Source: Nocardioides mangrovicus (GTDB lineage Bacteria > Actinomycetota > Actinomycetes > Propionibacteriales > Nocardioidaceae). Taken from it: a DNA stretch of 64,000 nt. The notes under the pieces were generated by a model. That model did not search any database and was not told the origin of the DNA. It saw only the letters and a program-made list of their open reading frames with translations. Shown here in pieces: positions 39,733-47,935 of this stretch. The position numbers and the translations under genes are program-made. The stretch is from contig NZ_RDBE01000006.1 of assembly GCF_003674065.1 (NCBI RefSeq), positions 518,410 to 582,409 of the forward strand, written 5' to 3'. Each line of letters begins with the position of its first letter. Within the stretch, counting starts at the first letter, position 1.

Positions 39733-40898
39733 TGCGCGCCGGCTCCGGCCAGGCGGTCCTGGCCGGGGTCGTCACCGCCGTCGTCGGCTTCACCTCGGCC
39801 TTCGCGGTCGTGCTCACCGGGCTGCGCCACGTCGGCGCGAGCCCGGCGCAGGCCGCGTCGGGGCTGTTCGCGGTCTGCGTGACGATGGGCGCCGGCTGCC
39901 TGTGGTTCTCGCTGCGCTACCGCCGCCCGCTGACGATGGCCTGGTCGACGCCGGGCGCCGCGCTGCTGGCGTCGGTGGCTGCACCGCACGGCGGGTACGC
40001 CGCCGCGGTGGGTGCCTTCGTCGTGGCCGGTGTGCTGTACCTGCTCACCGGGCTCGTCTCGCCCCTGGGCCGGCTGGTGGCGCGCATCCCGTCGTCGCTG
40101 GCCAGCGCGATGCTGGCGGGCGTGCTGCTCGGGCTGTGCGTCGAGCCGGTGCGGGCGCTGACCGAGTCGCCGTGGGCGGTCGCCCCCGTTCTGCTGACCT
40201 GGCTGGTGATGCTGCGGCTCGCGCCGCGGTGGGCGGTGCCGGTGGCCTTCGGTGTGGTGCTGCTGGTGGTGTTGCTCAGCGGATCGCTGGCGCACGTGGC
40301 CGCCGACGACCTCGTCCCGCGGCTCACCTGGACGACGCCGCACCTGGAGCCGGGCACGGCGCTGGCGCTGGGCATCCCGCTCTACCTGGTCACGATGACC
40401 GGCCAGAACATCCCCGGCGTCGCGGTGCTCTCGACGTACGGCTACGAGGTGCCGTTCGGGCCGGCGCTGACCTACACCGGCGCGGCCACCGTCGCCACCG
40501 CCGGACTCGGCGGGTTCTCGATCAACCTCTCGGCCATCGCCGCCGCGCTGTGCGCCTCGCCGACCGCCCATCCCGACCCCGACCGACGCTGGATCGCCGG
40601 CACCACCACCGGCGTGGTGTATGTGCTGTTCGGGCCCCTGGCCGCGGCGGTCGTCGCCATCACCAACGCGGCCCCGGCCGGCGTGGTGGCGGCGATCGCC
40701 GGCGTCGCGCTCCTCGCCTCGTTCGGCACCGCCGCCGCGACCGCCCTGGCCGACGAGCACGACCGCGTGGCCGCTGCGCTGACGTTCGTGGTGGCGGCCT
40801 CCGGCGTCTCGATCGCCGGGCTGGGCGCGGCCTTCTGGGCGCTGGTGGCGGGCGCGGTGCTCCTGCTGGTCACGCGGCGGTCGCACGCGCGAGGCTGA
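39732..40898 (+). CDS. Benzoate/H+ symporter family (BenE-like) transporter
   Basis: A 388-residue polytopic membrane protein of about 12 helices with BenE family segments (MAWSTPGAALLAS near the N-terminus, VTMTGQNIPGVAVLSTYGYEVP in the middle). BenE proteins import benzoate-like carboxylates with protons; the real substrate is unknown, and no aromatic catabolic genes are nearby. ATG 39732 overlaps the accA3 stop (TGATG), so it would be made from the carboxylase mRNA, an unusual pairing. Confidence 0.88.
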   Translation: MRAGSGQAVLAGVVTAVVGFTSAFAVVLTGLRHVGASPAQAASGLFAVCVTMGAGCLWFSLRYRRPLTMAWSTPGAALLASVAAPHGGYAAAVGAFVVAGVLYLLTGLVSPLGRLVARIPSSLASAMLAGVLLGLCVEPVRALTESPWAVAPVLLTWLVMLRLAPRWAVPVAFGVVLLVVLLSGSLAHVAADDLVPRLTWTTPHLEPGTALALGIPLYLVTMTGQNIPGVAVLSTYGYEVPFGPALTYTGAATVATAGLGGFSINLSAIAAALCASPTAHPDPDRRWIAGTTTGVVYVLFGPLAAAVVAITNAAPAGVVAAIAGVALLASFGTAAATALADEHDRVAAALTFVVAASGVSIAGLGAAFWALVAGAVLLLVTRRSHARG

Positions 40899-40939
40899 GG
40901 GTTCACCCGCACCTCGACCGGCTCCGCGACCCTGATCCG

Positions 40940-42046
40940 GTGCGGCCGCCCGTCACGTTCCTGCTCGCCGACGCCACCGGCACCGGCGGGCTGGCTCGTG
41001 CCGTCATCGGCACGGCGAACCGCCTGGGCCGGCACCGGCCGACCCGGTTGGCGGGGCTGGTGCACCGCGGCGGTGCGCAGGGCTACACCGTGGACGTCCC
41101 GCACGAGGTGGTGCACACGGAGCGCCGCTGGAGCCGGCAGCGCGGTCCCTCGCAGCTGGTGCCCGAGGACGGGCTGCTCAGCGCGGAGAGCGATCGCGCG
41201 CTGCGCCGCTGGCTGGGCCGGCTGCCGCCCGGGATCCTGGTCACGACCCGGCCCAGCCTCCACCTGGCCGCCGCCACCTGGGCGCCGCCCCACGTGCGCC
41301 TGGTCGGCTGGGACCACAAGAACTTCCTCACCCGCTACGCCTCGGGCTGGCTGGGCGACGTGCTCGACCGGGCCGTGCCGGCGACGTCGGCCTGGGTGGT
41401 GCTCACCCACGCCGACGCCGTGGACTACCGCGAGCGGCTGGCCCCTGCTCGGGTCGAGGTGATCCGCAACGCGCTCTCCTGGCCGCCCGCCGAGGAGCCC
41501 GCCCCGCTCGAGGCGCCGGTGCTGGTGGCCGCGGGCCGGCTGGCCAAGGTCAAGGGGTTCGGCCGGCTGGTCGACGCCTTCGCCCCCGTCGCCGCCAAGC
41601 ACCCCGACTGGCAGCTGCTCGTGCACGGCGAGGGCGAGCGCCGTGAGGCGATCCAGCGCCGCGTCGACCGGCTCGGGCTGAGCGACCGGGTCCGGCTGCC
41701 GGGCTACACCACCGATCTGCGGGCCGCGCTGCGCGGCGCCTCGGCCTTCGCGATGACGTCGCGCGCCGAGGGGTTCCCGATGGTGCTGCTGGAGGCGATG
41801 AGCCAGGGGTTGCCCCTGGTGGCCATGGACTGCCCCCGCGGCCCGGGCGAGATCGTCGACGACGGGCGCAACGGCCTGCTGCTGCCCGACGGAGACGTCG
41901 ACGGCTTCAGCCGCGCCCTGCTGGCGCTGGTGGAGGACGCCGGGCTGCGCCGCCGTCTCGGCGACCGGGCCTGGCGCGACGCCCGCCGCTACGAGCCCGC
42001 GATCGTGACCGCCCAGTGGCTCGACCTGCTCGACAGCCTCTCGTGA
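40940..42046 (+). CDS. Family 4 glycosyltransferase
   Basis: A 368-residue GT-B enzyme: an N-terminal acceptor domain (FLLADATGTGGLARAVIGTANRL), a C-terminal nucleotide-sugar domain with VAAGRLAKVKGFGRLVDAF, LLVHGEGERREAIQ, VRLPGYTTDLRAAL and the EGFPMVLLEAMSQGLPLVAMDCPRG EX7E-type motif. It is coupled by GTGA to the sulfotransferase-like gene, which suggests synthesis of a decorated surface glycan. GTG 40940 is the first plausible codon after BenE; no clear ribosome-binding site or -10 box was seen, so the start is less certain. Confidence 0.85.
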   Translation: MRPPVTFLLADATGTGGLARAVIGTANRLGRHRPTRLAGLVHRGGAQGYTVDVPHEVVHTERRWSRQRGPSQLVPEDGLLSAESDRALRRWLGRLPPGILVTTRPSLHLAAATWAPPHVRLVGWDHKNFLTRYASGWLGDVLDRAVPATSAWVVLTHADAVDYRERLAPARVEVIRNALSWPPAEEPAPLEAPVLVAAGRLAKVKGFGRLVDAFAPVAAKHPDWQLLVHGEGERREAIQRRVDRLGLSDRVRLPGYTTDLRAALRGASAFAMTSRAEGFPMVLLEAMSQGLPLVAMDCPRGPGEIVDDGRNGLLLPDGDVDGFSRALLALVEDAGLRRRLGDRAWRDARRYEPAIVTAQWLDLLDSLS

Positions 42047-43101
42047 CCACCCTGCACGTCGGCCTGCCCAAGACCGGCACCACCTGGCTGCAGGCCTCGC
42101 TGCGGCGCCACGGGCTGCTGCCCGATGCCGACGCCACCTTCCTCGGCGCGCTCGACGTGCGCGAGCACCACGACGGCTGGGGCCGCACCGGCGAGGAGAC
42201 CCGCGGGGCCTGGAAGCGGCTCACCCAGGAGCACCCGGACCTGATCAGCCACGAGCTGCTGGCCGCGGCCGACGCCGAGCGAGTGCGCTGGGCATTGCGG
42301 CGGCTGGACGACGTGCACGTCGTCGTCACCGCCCGCGACCCCGCCCGGCAGGCCGTCGCGGAGTGGCAGGAGGGCGTCAAGCACGGCCGCCGGCTCTCGT
42401 TCGCGCGGTTCGCCACCGCCGTGCTGCCCGAGACGGCCGGCTCCTCGCACGCCAGGAAGTTCCGGGCGGCGCAGGACCTGCCCGCCGTGCTGGAGCGCTG
42501 GGGGCGCGACCTGCCCGCCGAGCGCGTGCACGTGGTCACCTGCCCGCCCCGCGGCGCGGACCGCACCGTGCTGTGGCGGCGCTTCGCCGAGGCCTGCGGC
42601 GTCGACCCCACCCTCGAGCCGGCCGGCGCCGAGGAGGGCAACGCCTCGCTCGGCGTCGACGAGATCGCGCTGCTGCGGCGCGTGAACAAGGCACTCGACG
42701 GCCGGCTGCAGGAACCGGCGTACGGCCGGCTGGTCAAGCGGCTCTACGCCCAGCGGCTGCTGGGCGAGCCGGCCTCGCCGGCACCGGACCTCCCCGAGCC
42801 CCTCTACGACGACCTCACCGTCCGCGCCGAGCGCTGGGCGAAGCAGATCCACGCCGCCGGCTGGCAGGTGCACGGCGCCGTCGACGACCTGCTCCCCCGC
42901 CGTCCGGCCACCGCCACCGACCCCGACGCGCTGGACGCCGTGCGGGCGCTGCGCACGAGCGCCCGGGCCACCGCCGGGCTGCTGCTCGAGGTGGCCGGGC
43001 GCGACGCGGAGATCGCCTCGCTGCGCGACGAGGTGGCCCGGCTCACCCGCAAGCGCGACAAGCTGCGGCGGCGCCTCAAGCGCGCGGTCGGCCCGCGCTG
43101 A
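42043..43101 (+). CDS. Sulfotransferase-like P-loop protein with C-terminal coiled coil
   Basis: A 352-residue protein. The N-terminal HVGLPKTGTTWLQASLRRHG is the 5'-phosphosulfate binding loop of PAPS-dependent sulfotransferases. A VVVTARDPARQAVAEWQEG segment corresponds to the 3'-phosphate site with the conserved Arg and Ser region (Ser replaced here). The last about 45 residues form a basic coiled coil (AEIASLRDEVARLTRKRDKL). It may sulfate the product of the preceding glycosyltransferase; the altered second motif makes activity uncertain. GTG 42043 overlaps the upstream stop. Confidence 0.72.
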   Translation: MTTLHVGLPKTGTTWLQASLRRHGLLPDADATFLGALDVREHHDGWGRTGEETRGAWKRLTQEHPDLISHELLAAADAERVRWALRRLDDVHVVVTARDPARQAVAEWQEGVKHGRRLSFARFATAVLPETAGSSHARKFRAAQDLPAVLERWGRDLPAERVHVVTCPPRGADRTVLWRRFAEACGVDPTLEPAGAEEGNASLGVDEIALLRRVNKALDGRLQEPAYGRLVKRLYAQRLLGEPASPAPDLPEPLYDDLTVRAERWAKQIHAAGWQVHGAVDDLLPRRPATATDPDALDAVRALRTSARATAGLLLEVAGRDAEIASLRDEVARLTRKRDKLRRRLKRAVGPR

Positions 43102-43107
43102 GCGGGC

Positions 43108-44274
43108 TCAGCTGAAGGTGAACCAGGTCGAGCGCAGGCCGTAGGTCGAGCGGAACTTGTCGCCGGTGATGCTCGCGGTGGAGCCGTCGGCGTAGGTCAC
43201 CGTCATCGTCAGGACCCGTCCGCCCCACTCCTGGCTGCTCGCGGAGTTGTCGCGGGAGGCGACCGCGATCGCGGTGACGGCACCGTGCGTCGTCGAGTCG
43301 AGCTTGCTGGTGTCGATCGTCGCCGTCCAGTGGCGGTAGGCGGTGTCGTAGGGGTCTTGCTGCGGCGTGGGCGCGAGCGTGCTGCCGGCGGTCCAGCCAC
43401 CGTTGCTGGAGGAGAACTCGGTGAAGGCCACGCTGCCGTCGTTGCTGAGCACGCGGCCCCGGGTGGCGGCCACCGCGGCGTTGGTGGAGGTCTGCTCGGC
43501 GCCGGTGCCGCGGTAGACCTGGCAGGCGGTGGTGTCGCACAGGTCGTAGTCGCGGGTGCCGGCGTGGCCGCGGGCGTAGAGGGCGTAGGTGCGGGCCGCG
43601 ACGGCCTGCGCCTTGAGCGCCTCGGTGCTCCAGGTCGACGGCATCTCGACCGGCACGACGCCGCGCACGTAGGCGTCGAGCGCGACGATGTTCACGGCCC
43701 GGCTGCCCGACAGCTTCGCCGGGATGGACCGCATCCGGCCGCGGTAGGTGACCGCGCCGCTGGGCGTGACCAGCACCAGCCGGCCGGCGCTGGAGAGGAA
43801 CTCGTTGGTGGTGCCCGGGATCCAGCGGTAGCGGTGCCAGCGACCGCCCTTCTTGTACTGCACCGCCGTGCGGGCCACGTAGGGCCGCAGCCGCCAGGCG
43901 GTGACGCCGCGGTGGCCGATGCGGTAGGTCCGCCCGCCCACGGCGTGCACGCGCAGCCGCGCGGCGGGCTTGACGGTGACGAAGCGCGCCGCGTCGGTGA
44001 GCAGCACCCGCACCGCACCGGAGCTCCTGGTCAGCGTGGTGCCCGGGTAGTACGCGGCCAGGATCGCGGCGTAGGACTGCCCGGCCTTCGCCCGGCCGTA
44101 GGCGCCCCACTGCGAGAGCCCGCGGCCGTGGCCGAAGCCGTTGCCGGTCACGCTCAGCTGGCTCTTCGCGCCGCTCGGGGTGGGGGCGGGCGCCGCGCTG
44201 GCCATGGCGGTGGCGGGGGCGATCGACCCGGCCAGCAGGAGCGCGGTCACGGCAGCAGATGTCCTCAGGCGCAT
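43108..44274 (-). CDS. SpoIID/LytB domain secreted protein
   Basis: A 388-residue exported protein: signal peptide (about 1-28), then SQWGAYGRAKAGQSYAAILA, and the SpoIID/LytB core LDAYVRGVVPVEMPSTWSTEALKAQAVAARTYAL with a candidate catalytic Glu in VEMP. The DTTACQVYRG and SSSNGGWT segments complete the domain. SpoIID enzymes are lytic transglycosylases acting on denuded peptidoglycan. There is no sporulation gene set here, so wall remodelling is the likely role. TAGTGT (44282-44287 on the complement) lies 7 nt before ATG 44274. Confidence 0.9.
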   Translation of the reverse strand: MRLRTSAAVTALLLAGSIAPATAMASAAPAPTPSGAKSQLSVTGNGFGHGRGLSQWGAYGRAKAGQSYAAILAAYYPGTTLTRSSGAVRVLLTDAARFVTVKPAARLRVHAVGGRTYRIGHRGVTAWRLRPYVARTAVQYKKGGRWHRYRWIPGTTNEFLSSAGRLVLVTPSGAVTYRGRMRSIPAKLSGSRAVNIVALDAYVRGVVPVEMPSTWSTEALKAQAVAARTYALYARGHAGTRDYDLCDTTACQVYRGTGAEQTSTNAAVAATRGRVLSNDGSVAFTEFSSSNGGWTAGSTLAPTPQQDPYDTAYRHWTATIDTSKLDSTTHGAVTAIAVASRDNSASSQEWGGRVLTMTVTYADGSTASITGDKFRSTYGLRSTWFTFS

Positions 44275-44320
44275 CCGCAGGACACTAGCGACGATGCCGA
44301 CGCGCGTCTAAAGAACGCCG

Positions 44321-45715
44321 TCAGAAGGGACGGTGATGCAGCCGCCGCGCGGCCTCGGCCACCGAGCCGCTCATCGAGGGGTAGACGGTGAAGGCCTGCG
44401 CCAGCGCGTCGACGGTGAGCGACTGCGCGACGGCCAGCGCCACCGGGTGGATCAGCTCCGAGGCGCGCGGTGCCACGACGACGCCGCCCACCACGATCCC
44501 CGTGCCGGGCCGACAGAAGAGCTTCACGAACCCGTCGCGGACGCCCTGCATCTTGGCGCGGGCGTTGCCGGCGAGGTCGAGCATCACCGTCTCGGCGTCG
44601 ATCTCGCCGTCGTCGACCTTCTGCTGCGAGCAGCCGACGGTGGCGATCTCGGGTGAGGTGAACACGTTGGAGGAGACCTGGCGCAGGTCCAGCGGGGAGA
44701 CCTTGTCGCCGAGGAAGTGCCACATCGCGATGCGGCCCTGCATGGCCGCCACCGAGGCCAGCATCAGCACGCCGGTGCAGTCGCCGGCGGCGTAGACGCC
44801 CCGGGCCGAGGTGCGCGAGACCCGGTCGACCCGCACGAAGCCGCCCTCGTCGAGCACGACGCCGGCCTCCTCCAGGCCGATGTCGTCGGTGTTCGGCACC
44901 GAGCCCACCGCCAGCAGGCAGTGCGAGCCCTCCACCGTGCGGCCGTCGGTGAGGGTGACGGTGACCGTGTCGCCCTCGCGCGTCACCGACTGCATCCGCG
45001 AGCGGTCCAGCAGCGTCATCCCGCGCCGCTCGAGCACCCGTTCGAGCACGCTGGCGGCGTCGGCGTCCTCGCCCGGCAGCACCCGGTCGCGCGAGGAGAC
45101 CAGCGTGACGTCGACGCCGAGCGAGAGGTAGGCGCTGGCGAACTCCGCGCCGGTGACGCCGGAGCCCACCACGATGAGCTTGGTGGGCACCTCGCCGATG
45201 TCGTAGACCTGCTCCCAGGTCAAGATCCGCTCGCCGTCGGGCCGGGCGCTGGTCAGCGTGCGCGGCTGGGCGCCGGTGGCCACCAGCACCGCGTCGGCCC
45301 GGATGGCGTCGGTGCGCCCGTCGGGCAGCTCGACGCCGACCTGGTCGGGCCCGTCGAGCCGGCCCCGGCCGGTGACCACCCGCACCCCCTCGCGCTCCAG
45401 GCGTCGGGCGATGTCGCCGGACTGGTCGGCGGCCAGCTGCTTGACCCGCTGGTTGACCCGGCCCAGGTCGACCACCACGTTGCTGCCCGCACCGGCGAAG
45501 GCGATGCCGAGCTCGGCGGCACCGGCCAGCTCGATCATGAGGTCGGAGGTGGCGATGAGGGTCTTGCTGGGCACGCAGTCGGTGAGCACCGCGGAGCCGC
45601 CGATGCCCTCGGAGTCGACGACCGTCACCTCCGCGCCCAGCTGAGCGGCCACCAGGGCCGACTCGTAGCCGCCCGGTCCACCACCGATGATCACGACGCG
45701 GTCCACGCGGCCCAT
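44321..45715 (-). CDS. lpdA: LpdA-type NAD(P)H quinone reductase (disulfide reductase fold)
   Basis: A 464-residue flavoprotein with FAD-binding VVIIGGGPGGYESAL, NAD-binding VVGSGVTGAEFASAYLSLG and YAAGDCTG motifs. The redox-active CxxxxC of lipoamide dehydrogenase is lost: GGSAVLTDCVPSK has Ala42 where the first Cys should be. The C-terminal HPTLSE dyad is replaced by YPSMSG. This matches mycobacterial LpdA (Rv3303c), a NAD(P)H:quinone reductase, not a true lipoamide dehydrogenase. ATG 45715 matches the family start. It is divergent from the cyclotransferase-like gene. Confidence 0.93.
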   Translation of the reverse strand: MGRVDRVVIIGGGPGGYESALVAAQLGAEVTVVDSEGIGGSAVLTDCVPSKTLIATSDLMIELAGAAELGIAFAGAGSNVVVDLGRVNQRVKQLAADQSGDIARRLEREGVRVVTGRGRLDGPDQVGVELPDGRTDAIRADAVLVATGAQPRTLTSARPDGERILTWEQVYDIGEVPTKLIVVGSGVTGAEFASAYLSLGVDVTLVSSRDRVLPGEDADAASVLERVLERRGMTLLDRSRMQSVTREGDTVTVTLTDGRTVEGSHCLLAVGSVPNTDDIGLEEAGVVLDEGGFVRVDRVSRTSARGVYAAGDCTGVLMLASVAAMQGRIAMWHFLGDKVSPLDLRQVSSNVFTSPEIATVGCSQQKVDDGEIDAETVMLDLAGNARAKMQGVRDGFVKLFCRPGTGIVVGGVVVAPRASELIHPVALAVAQSLTVDALAQAFTVYPSMSGSVAEAARRLHHRPF

Positions 45716-45748
45716 TGTCCACGACCGGTTCCCACTAATCTGCTCGGC

Positions 45749-46201
45749 GTGACGCTCTATGCCGCGTACGGCCCGAACCTGGACCCCGTGCGCATGGGCG
45801 CCCGCTGTCCGCACTCACCGCTGCGCGGCGTCGGCTGGCTGGAGGGGTGGCGGCTCACCTTCGGCGGTGAGGACCTCGGCTGGGACGGCGCCATGGCCAC
45901 CGTCGTGCAGGACCCCTTCGAGCAGGTCTTCGTCGCCGTCTACGACGTCACCGACGAGGACGTCGTGGCCCTCGACCAGTGGGAGTCGGCCGACACCGGG
46001 CTGTTCCGCAAGCTCAAGGTGCGGGTCTCGCTGCTCGACGGCGAGGTCGTGGCCTGGGTGTACGTACTCGACGCGTTCGAGGGCGGCCTGCCCTCGGCCA
46101 TCCACCTGGGCGCCATCGCCGACGCCGCGGAGGCCGCGGACGCACCCGTCGACTACGTCACGGCACTCCGGGCCCGCGAGTGCCGCTCGACCGGGTTGTA
46201 G
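45749..46201 (+). CDS. Gamma-glutamylcyclotransferase-like protein
   Basis: A 150-residue cyclotransferase-fold protein. The signature YGSNL is YGPNLDPVRM here. Other segments are LTFGGEDLGWDGAMATVV and VYDVTDEDVVALDQWE, with the catalytic Glu probably in the latter. The reaction is uncertain: GGCT-like proteins release 5-oxoproline from gamma-glutamyl compounds. GTG 45749 lies 7 nt after TAATCT (45736-45741), a leaderless start. The stop touches the end of the convergent iron-uptake operon (46202). Confidence 0.85.
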   Translation: MTLYAAYGPNLDPVRMGARCPHSPLRGVGWLEGWRLTFGGEDLGWDGAMATVVQDPFEQVFVAVYDVTDEDVVALDQWESADTGLFRKLKVRVSLLDGEVVAWVYVLDAFEGGLPSAIHLGAIADAAEAADAPVDYVTALRARECRSTGL

Positions 46202-47935
46202 TCAGGCCATCGCCACGCCGATGCGCCAGTAGCCCATGAACGCGACCTCGCCCTTGTCCCAGCCCGCCTCCGAGACCAGCGTGCGTCGCAGGGTGCGCAC
46301 CACCCCGGACTCCCCCGCGATCCAGGCGTAGCGCCCGGCGGCCACCGGTACCTCCGGCTCGTCCCATATCTCGTTCTCGGCGCGCTCGACGACGGCGTCG
46401 CCGCCCAGACCCAGATGACGGCGCAGTGCGGGCACCACATGGGATCCGGGCGCCTCGCCGCAGCGGGAGAGCCAGACCACCTCCACCCCCCGCGGTGCGC
46501 GTAGCTGCTGGATGTCCTCGACCCACGGCACCTCCAGGTACGCCGTGCCACGGGCGTCGGCGGGCAGCTGGCCGAGGATGGCGGCGACGGCCGGCACCGC
46601 GGTCTCGTCGCCCACCAGGAGCAGGTCGTCGGCGGTGCCCGGGGCGAAGGCGATGCCGCCCCAGTCGACGCCGATCTTGGGCCCGACCACCACCACGGCG
46701 TCGCCGGGCTGCACCTGCTCGGCCCAGGCGGCGCCCGGGCCGACGTCGCCGGGGTCGTGAGCGGGGTGCACGACGACGTCGACCACCAGCCGCCTGGCCT
46801 CCCCGCTGCCGTAGAGGTCGCGCACGGTGTAGGTGCGCATGTGGCCGCGCTCGGCCTCGGGCAGCGCCTGCCAGTCGGAGTACCAGGAGTACTCGCCGGG
46901 CGGGCCGGCCTCCAGGCGCGGCAGGGTGCCGGCGGCGCCGGGGAAGACGAGCTTGATGCGCTGGTCGTAGGTGGGCCCGTCGACGCCGAGCTCGGCCAGC
47001 CCCTGCCCGGTCAGCTCCACCCGGACGAAGCTCGGCGAGAGCCGCTCGCGGCGGGCCACGCGTACCTCCTCGATGATCATGCGGTGTCGCTCTCTCTCCT
47101 CGTGAGCTTGCTGGTGACTGTGCTGGTGACTGTGCTGGTGACGCCGCCCGATCGGGACGACGAGCGGCGTGCCGGTCACCGGGTCGGGCACGACCCGGCT
47201 GCGCAGCCCGAAGGCGTCCTCGACGACCTGCTCGGTGAGCACCGCCGGCGGTCCTTCGGCGACGATGCCGCCGTCCTTCATGACGACCAGCCGGTCGGCG
47301 TAGCGGGCGGCCAGGTTCAGCTCGTGCAGCACCATCACGATGGTGGTGCCGCGCTCGGCGTTGAGCTCGTGCAGCAGGTCCAGCAGGTCGACCTGGTGGG
47401 CCAGGTCGAGATAGCTGGTCGGCTCGTCGAGCAGCAGCAGCTCGGTCTCCTGGGCCAGCGCCATCGCCACCCAGACCCGCTGCCGCTGACCGCCGGAGAG
47501 CTCGTCGACGCACCGTTCGGCCAGGTCCACGGTGCCGGTCAGCTCCAGCGCCCGGGCCACGGCCTCGTCGTCCTGGCTGCTGCGGCGCACGAAGAACCGC
47601 TGGTGGGGGTAGCGGCCACGGGCGACGAGGTCGGCCACGGTGATGCCCTCGGGCGTCACTGGTGACTGCGGGAGCAGACCGAGGACCTTCGCCACCTCGC
47701 GCGTGGGCCGACGGTGGACCAGCTCGCCGTCGAGGAGCACGCCGCCCGACGCGGGCGCCAGCAGGCGCGCCATGCCGCGCAGCAGGGTGGACTTGCCGCA
47801 CGCGTTCGCGCCGACGATGGCGGTGACCTGCCCGTCGGGCACGTGCAGCGAGAGTCCGTCGACGACGGTGCGCTCGCCGTAGCCGAGGCGGACGGCGTCG
47901 GCCACCAGCCGGCTCGTGTTCAGGCGCGTGGTCAT
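46202..47935 (-). CDS. Iron-siderophore ABC ATPase fused to siderophore-interacting protein
   Basis: One uninterrupted frame of 577 residues. Residues 1-260 are a FepC/FecE ATPase: Walker A GANACGKST (42-50), LSGGQRQRVWVAMALAQ (146-162), Walker B LLLLDEP. A His/Gln-rich linker (about 265-285) encoded by a 12-bp tandem repeat leads without a stop into a complete siderophore-interacting protein (286-577), an FAD/NAD(P)H ferric-siderophore reductase with RTYTVRDL, VGDETAVPAVAAIL and the C-terminal GYWRIGVAMA. A second start at ATG 47080 (GAGGAG 15 nt upstream) could also make free reductase. ATG 47935 has GGAGGAG. Confidence 0.85.
   Translation of the reverse strand: MTTRLNTSRLVADAVRLGYGERTVVDGLSLHVPDGQVTAIVGANACGKSTLLRGMARLLAPASGGVLLDGELVHRRPTREVAKVLGLLPQSPVTPEGITVADLVARGRYPHQRFFVRRSSQDDEAVARALELTGTVDLAERCVDELSGGQRQRVWVAMALAQETELLLLDEPTSYLDLAHQVDLLDLLHELNAERGTTIVMVLHELNLAARYADRLVVMKDGGIVAEGPPAVLTEQVVEDAFGLRSRVVPDPVTGTPLVVPIGRRHQHSHQHSHQQAHEERERHRMIIEEVRVARRERLSPSFVRVELTGQGLAELGVDGPTYDQRIKLVFPGAAGTLPRLEAGPPGEYSWYSDWQALPEAERGHMRTYTVRDLYGSGEARRLVVDVVVHPAHDPGDVGPGAAWAEQVQPGDAVVVVGPKIGVDWGGIAFAPGTADDLLLVGDETAVPAVAAILGQLPADARGTAYLEVPWVEDIQQLRAPRGVEVVWLSRCGEAPGSHVVPALRRHLGLGGDAVVERAENEIWDEPEVPVAAGRYAWIAGESGVVRTLRRTLVSEAGWDKGEVAFMGYWRIGVAMA

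Noticed and set aside
44321-45715. Dihydrolipoyl dehydrogenase
   Set aside because: The CxxxxC pair and the His-Glu dyad are absent.
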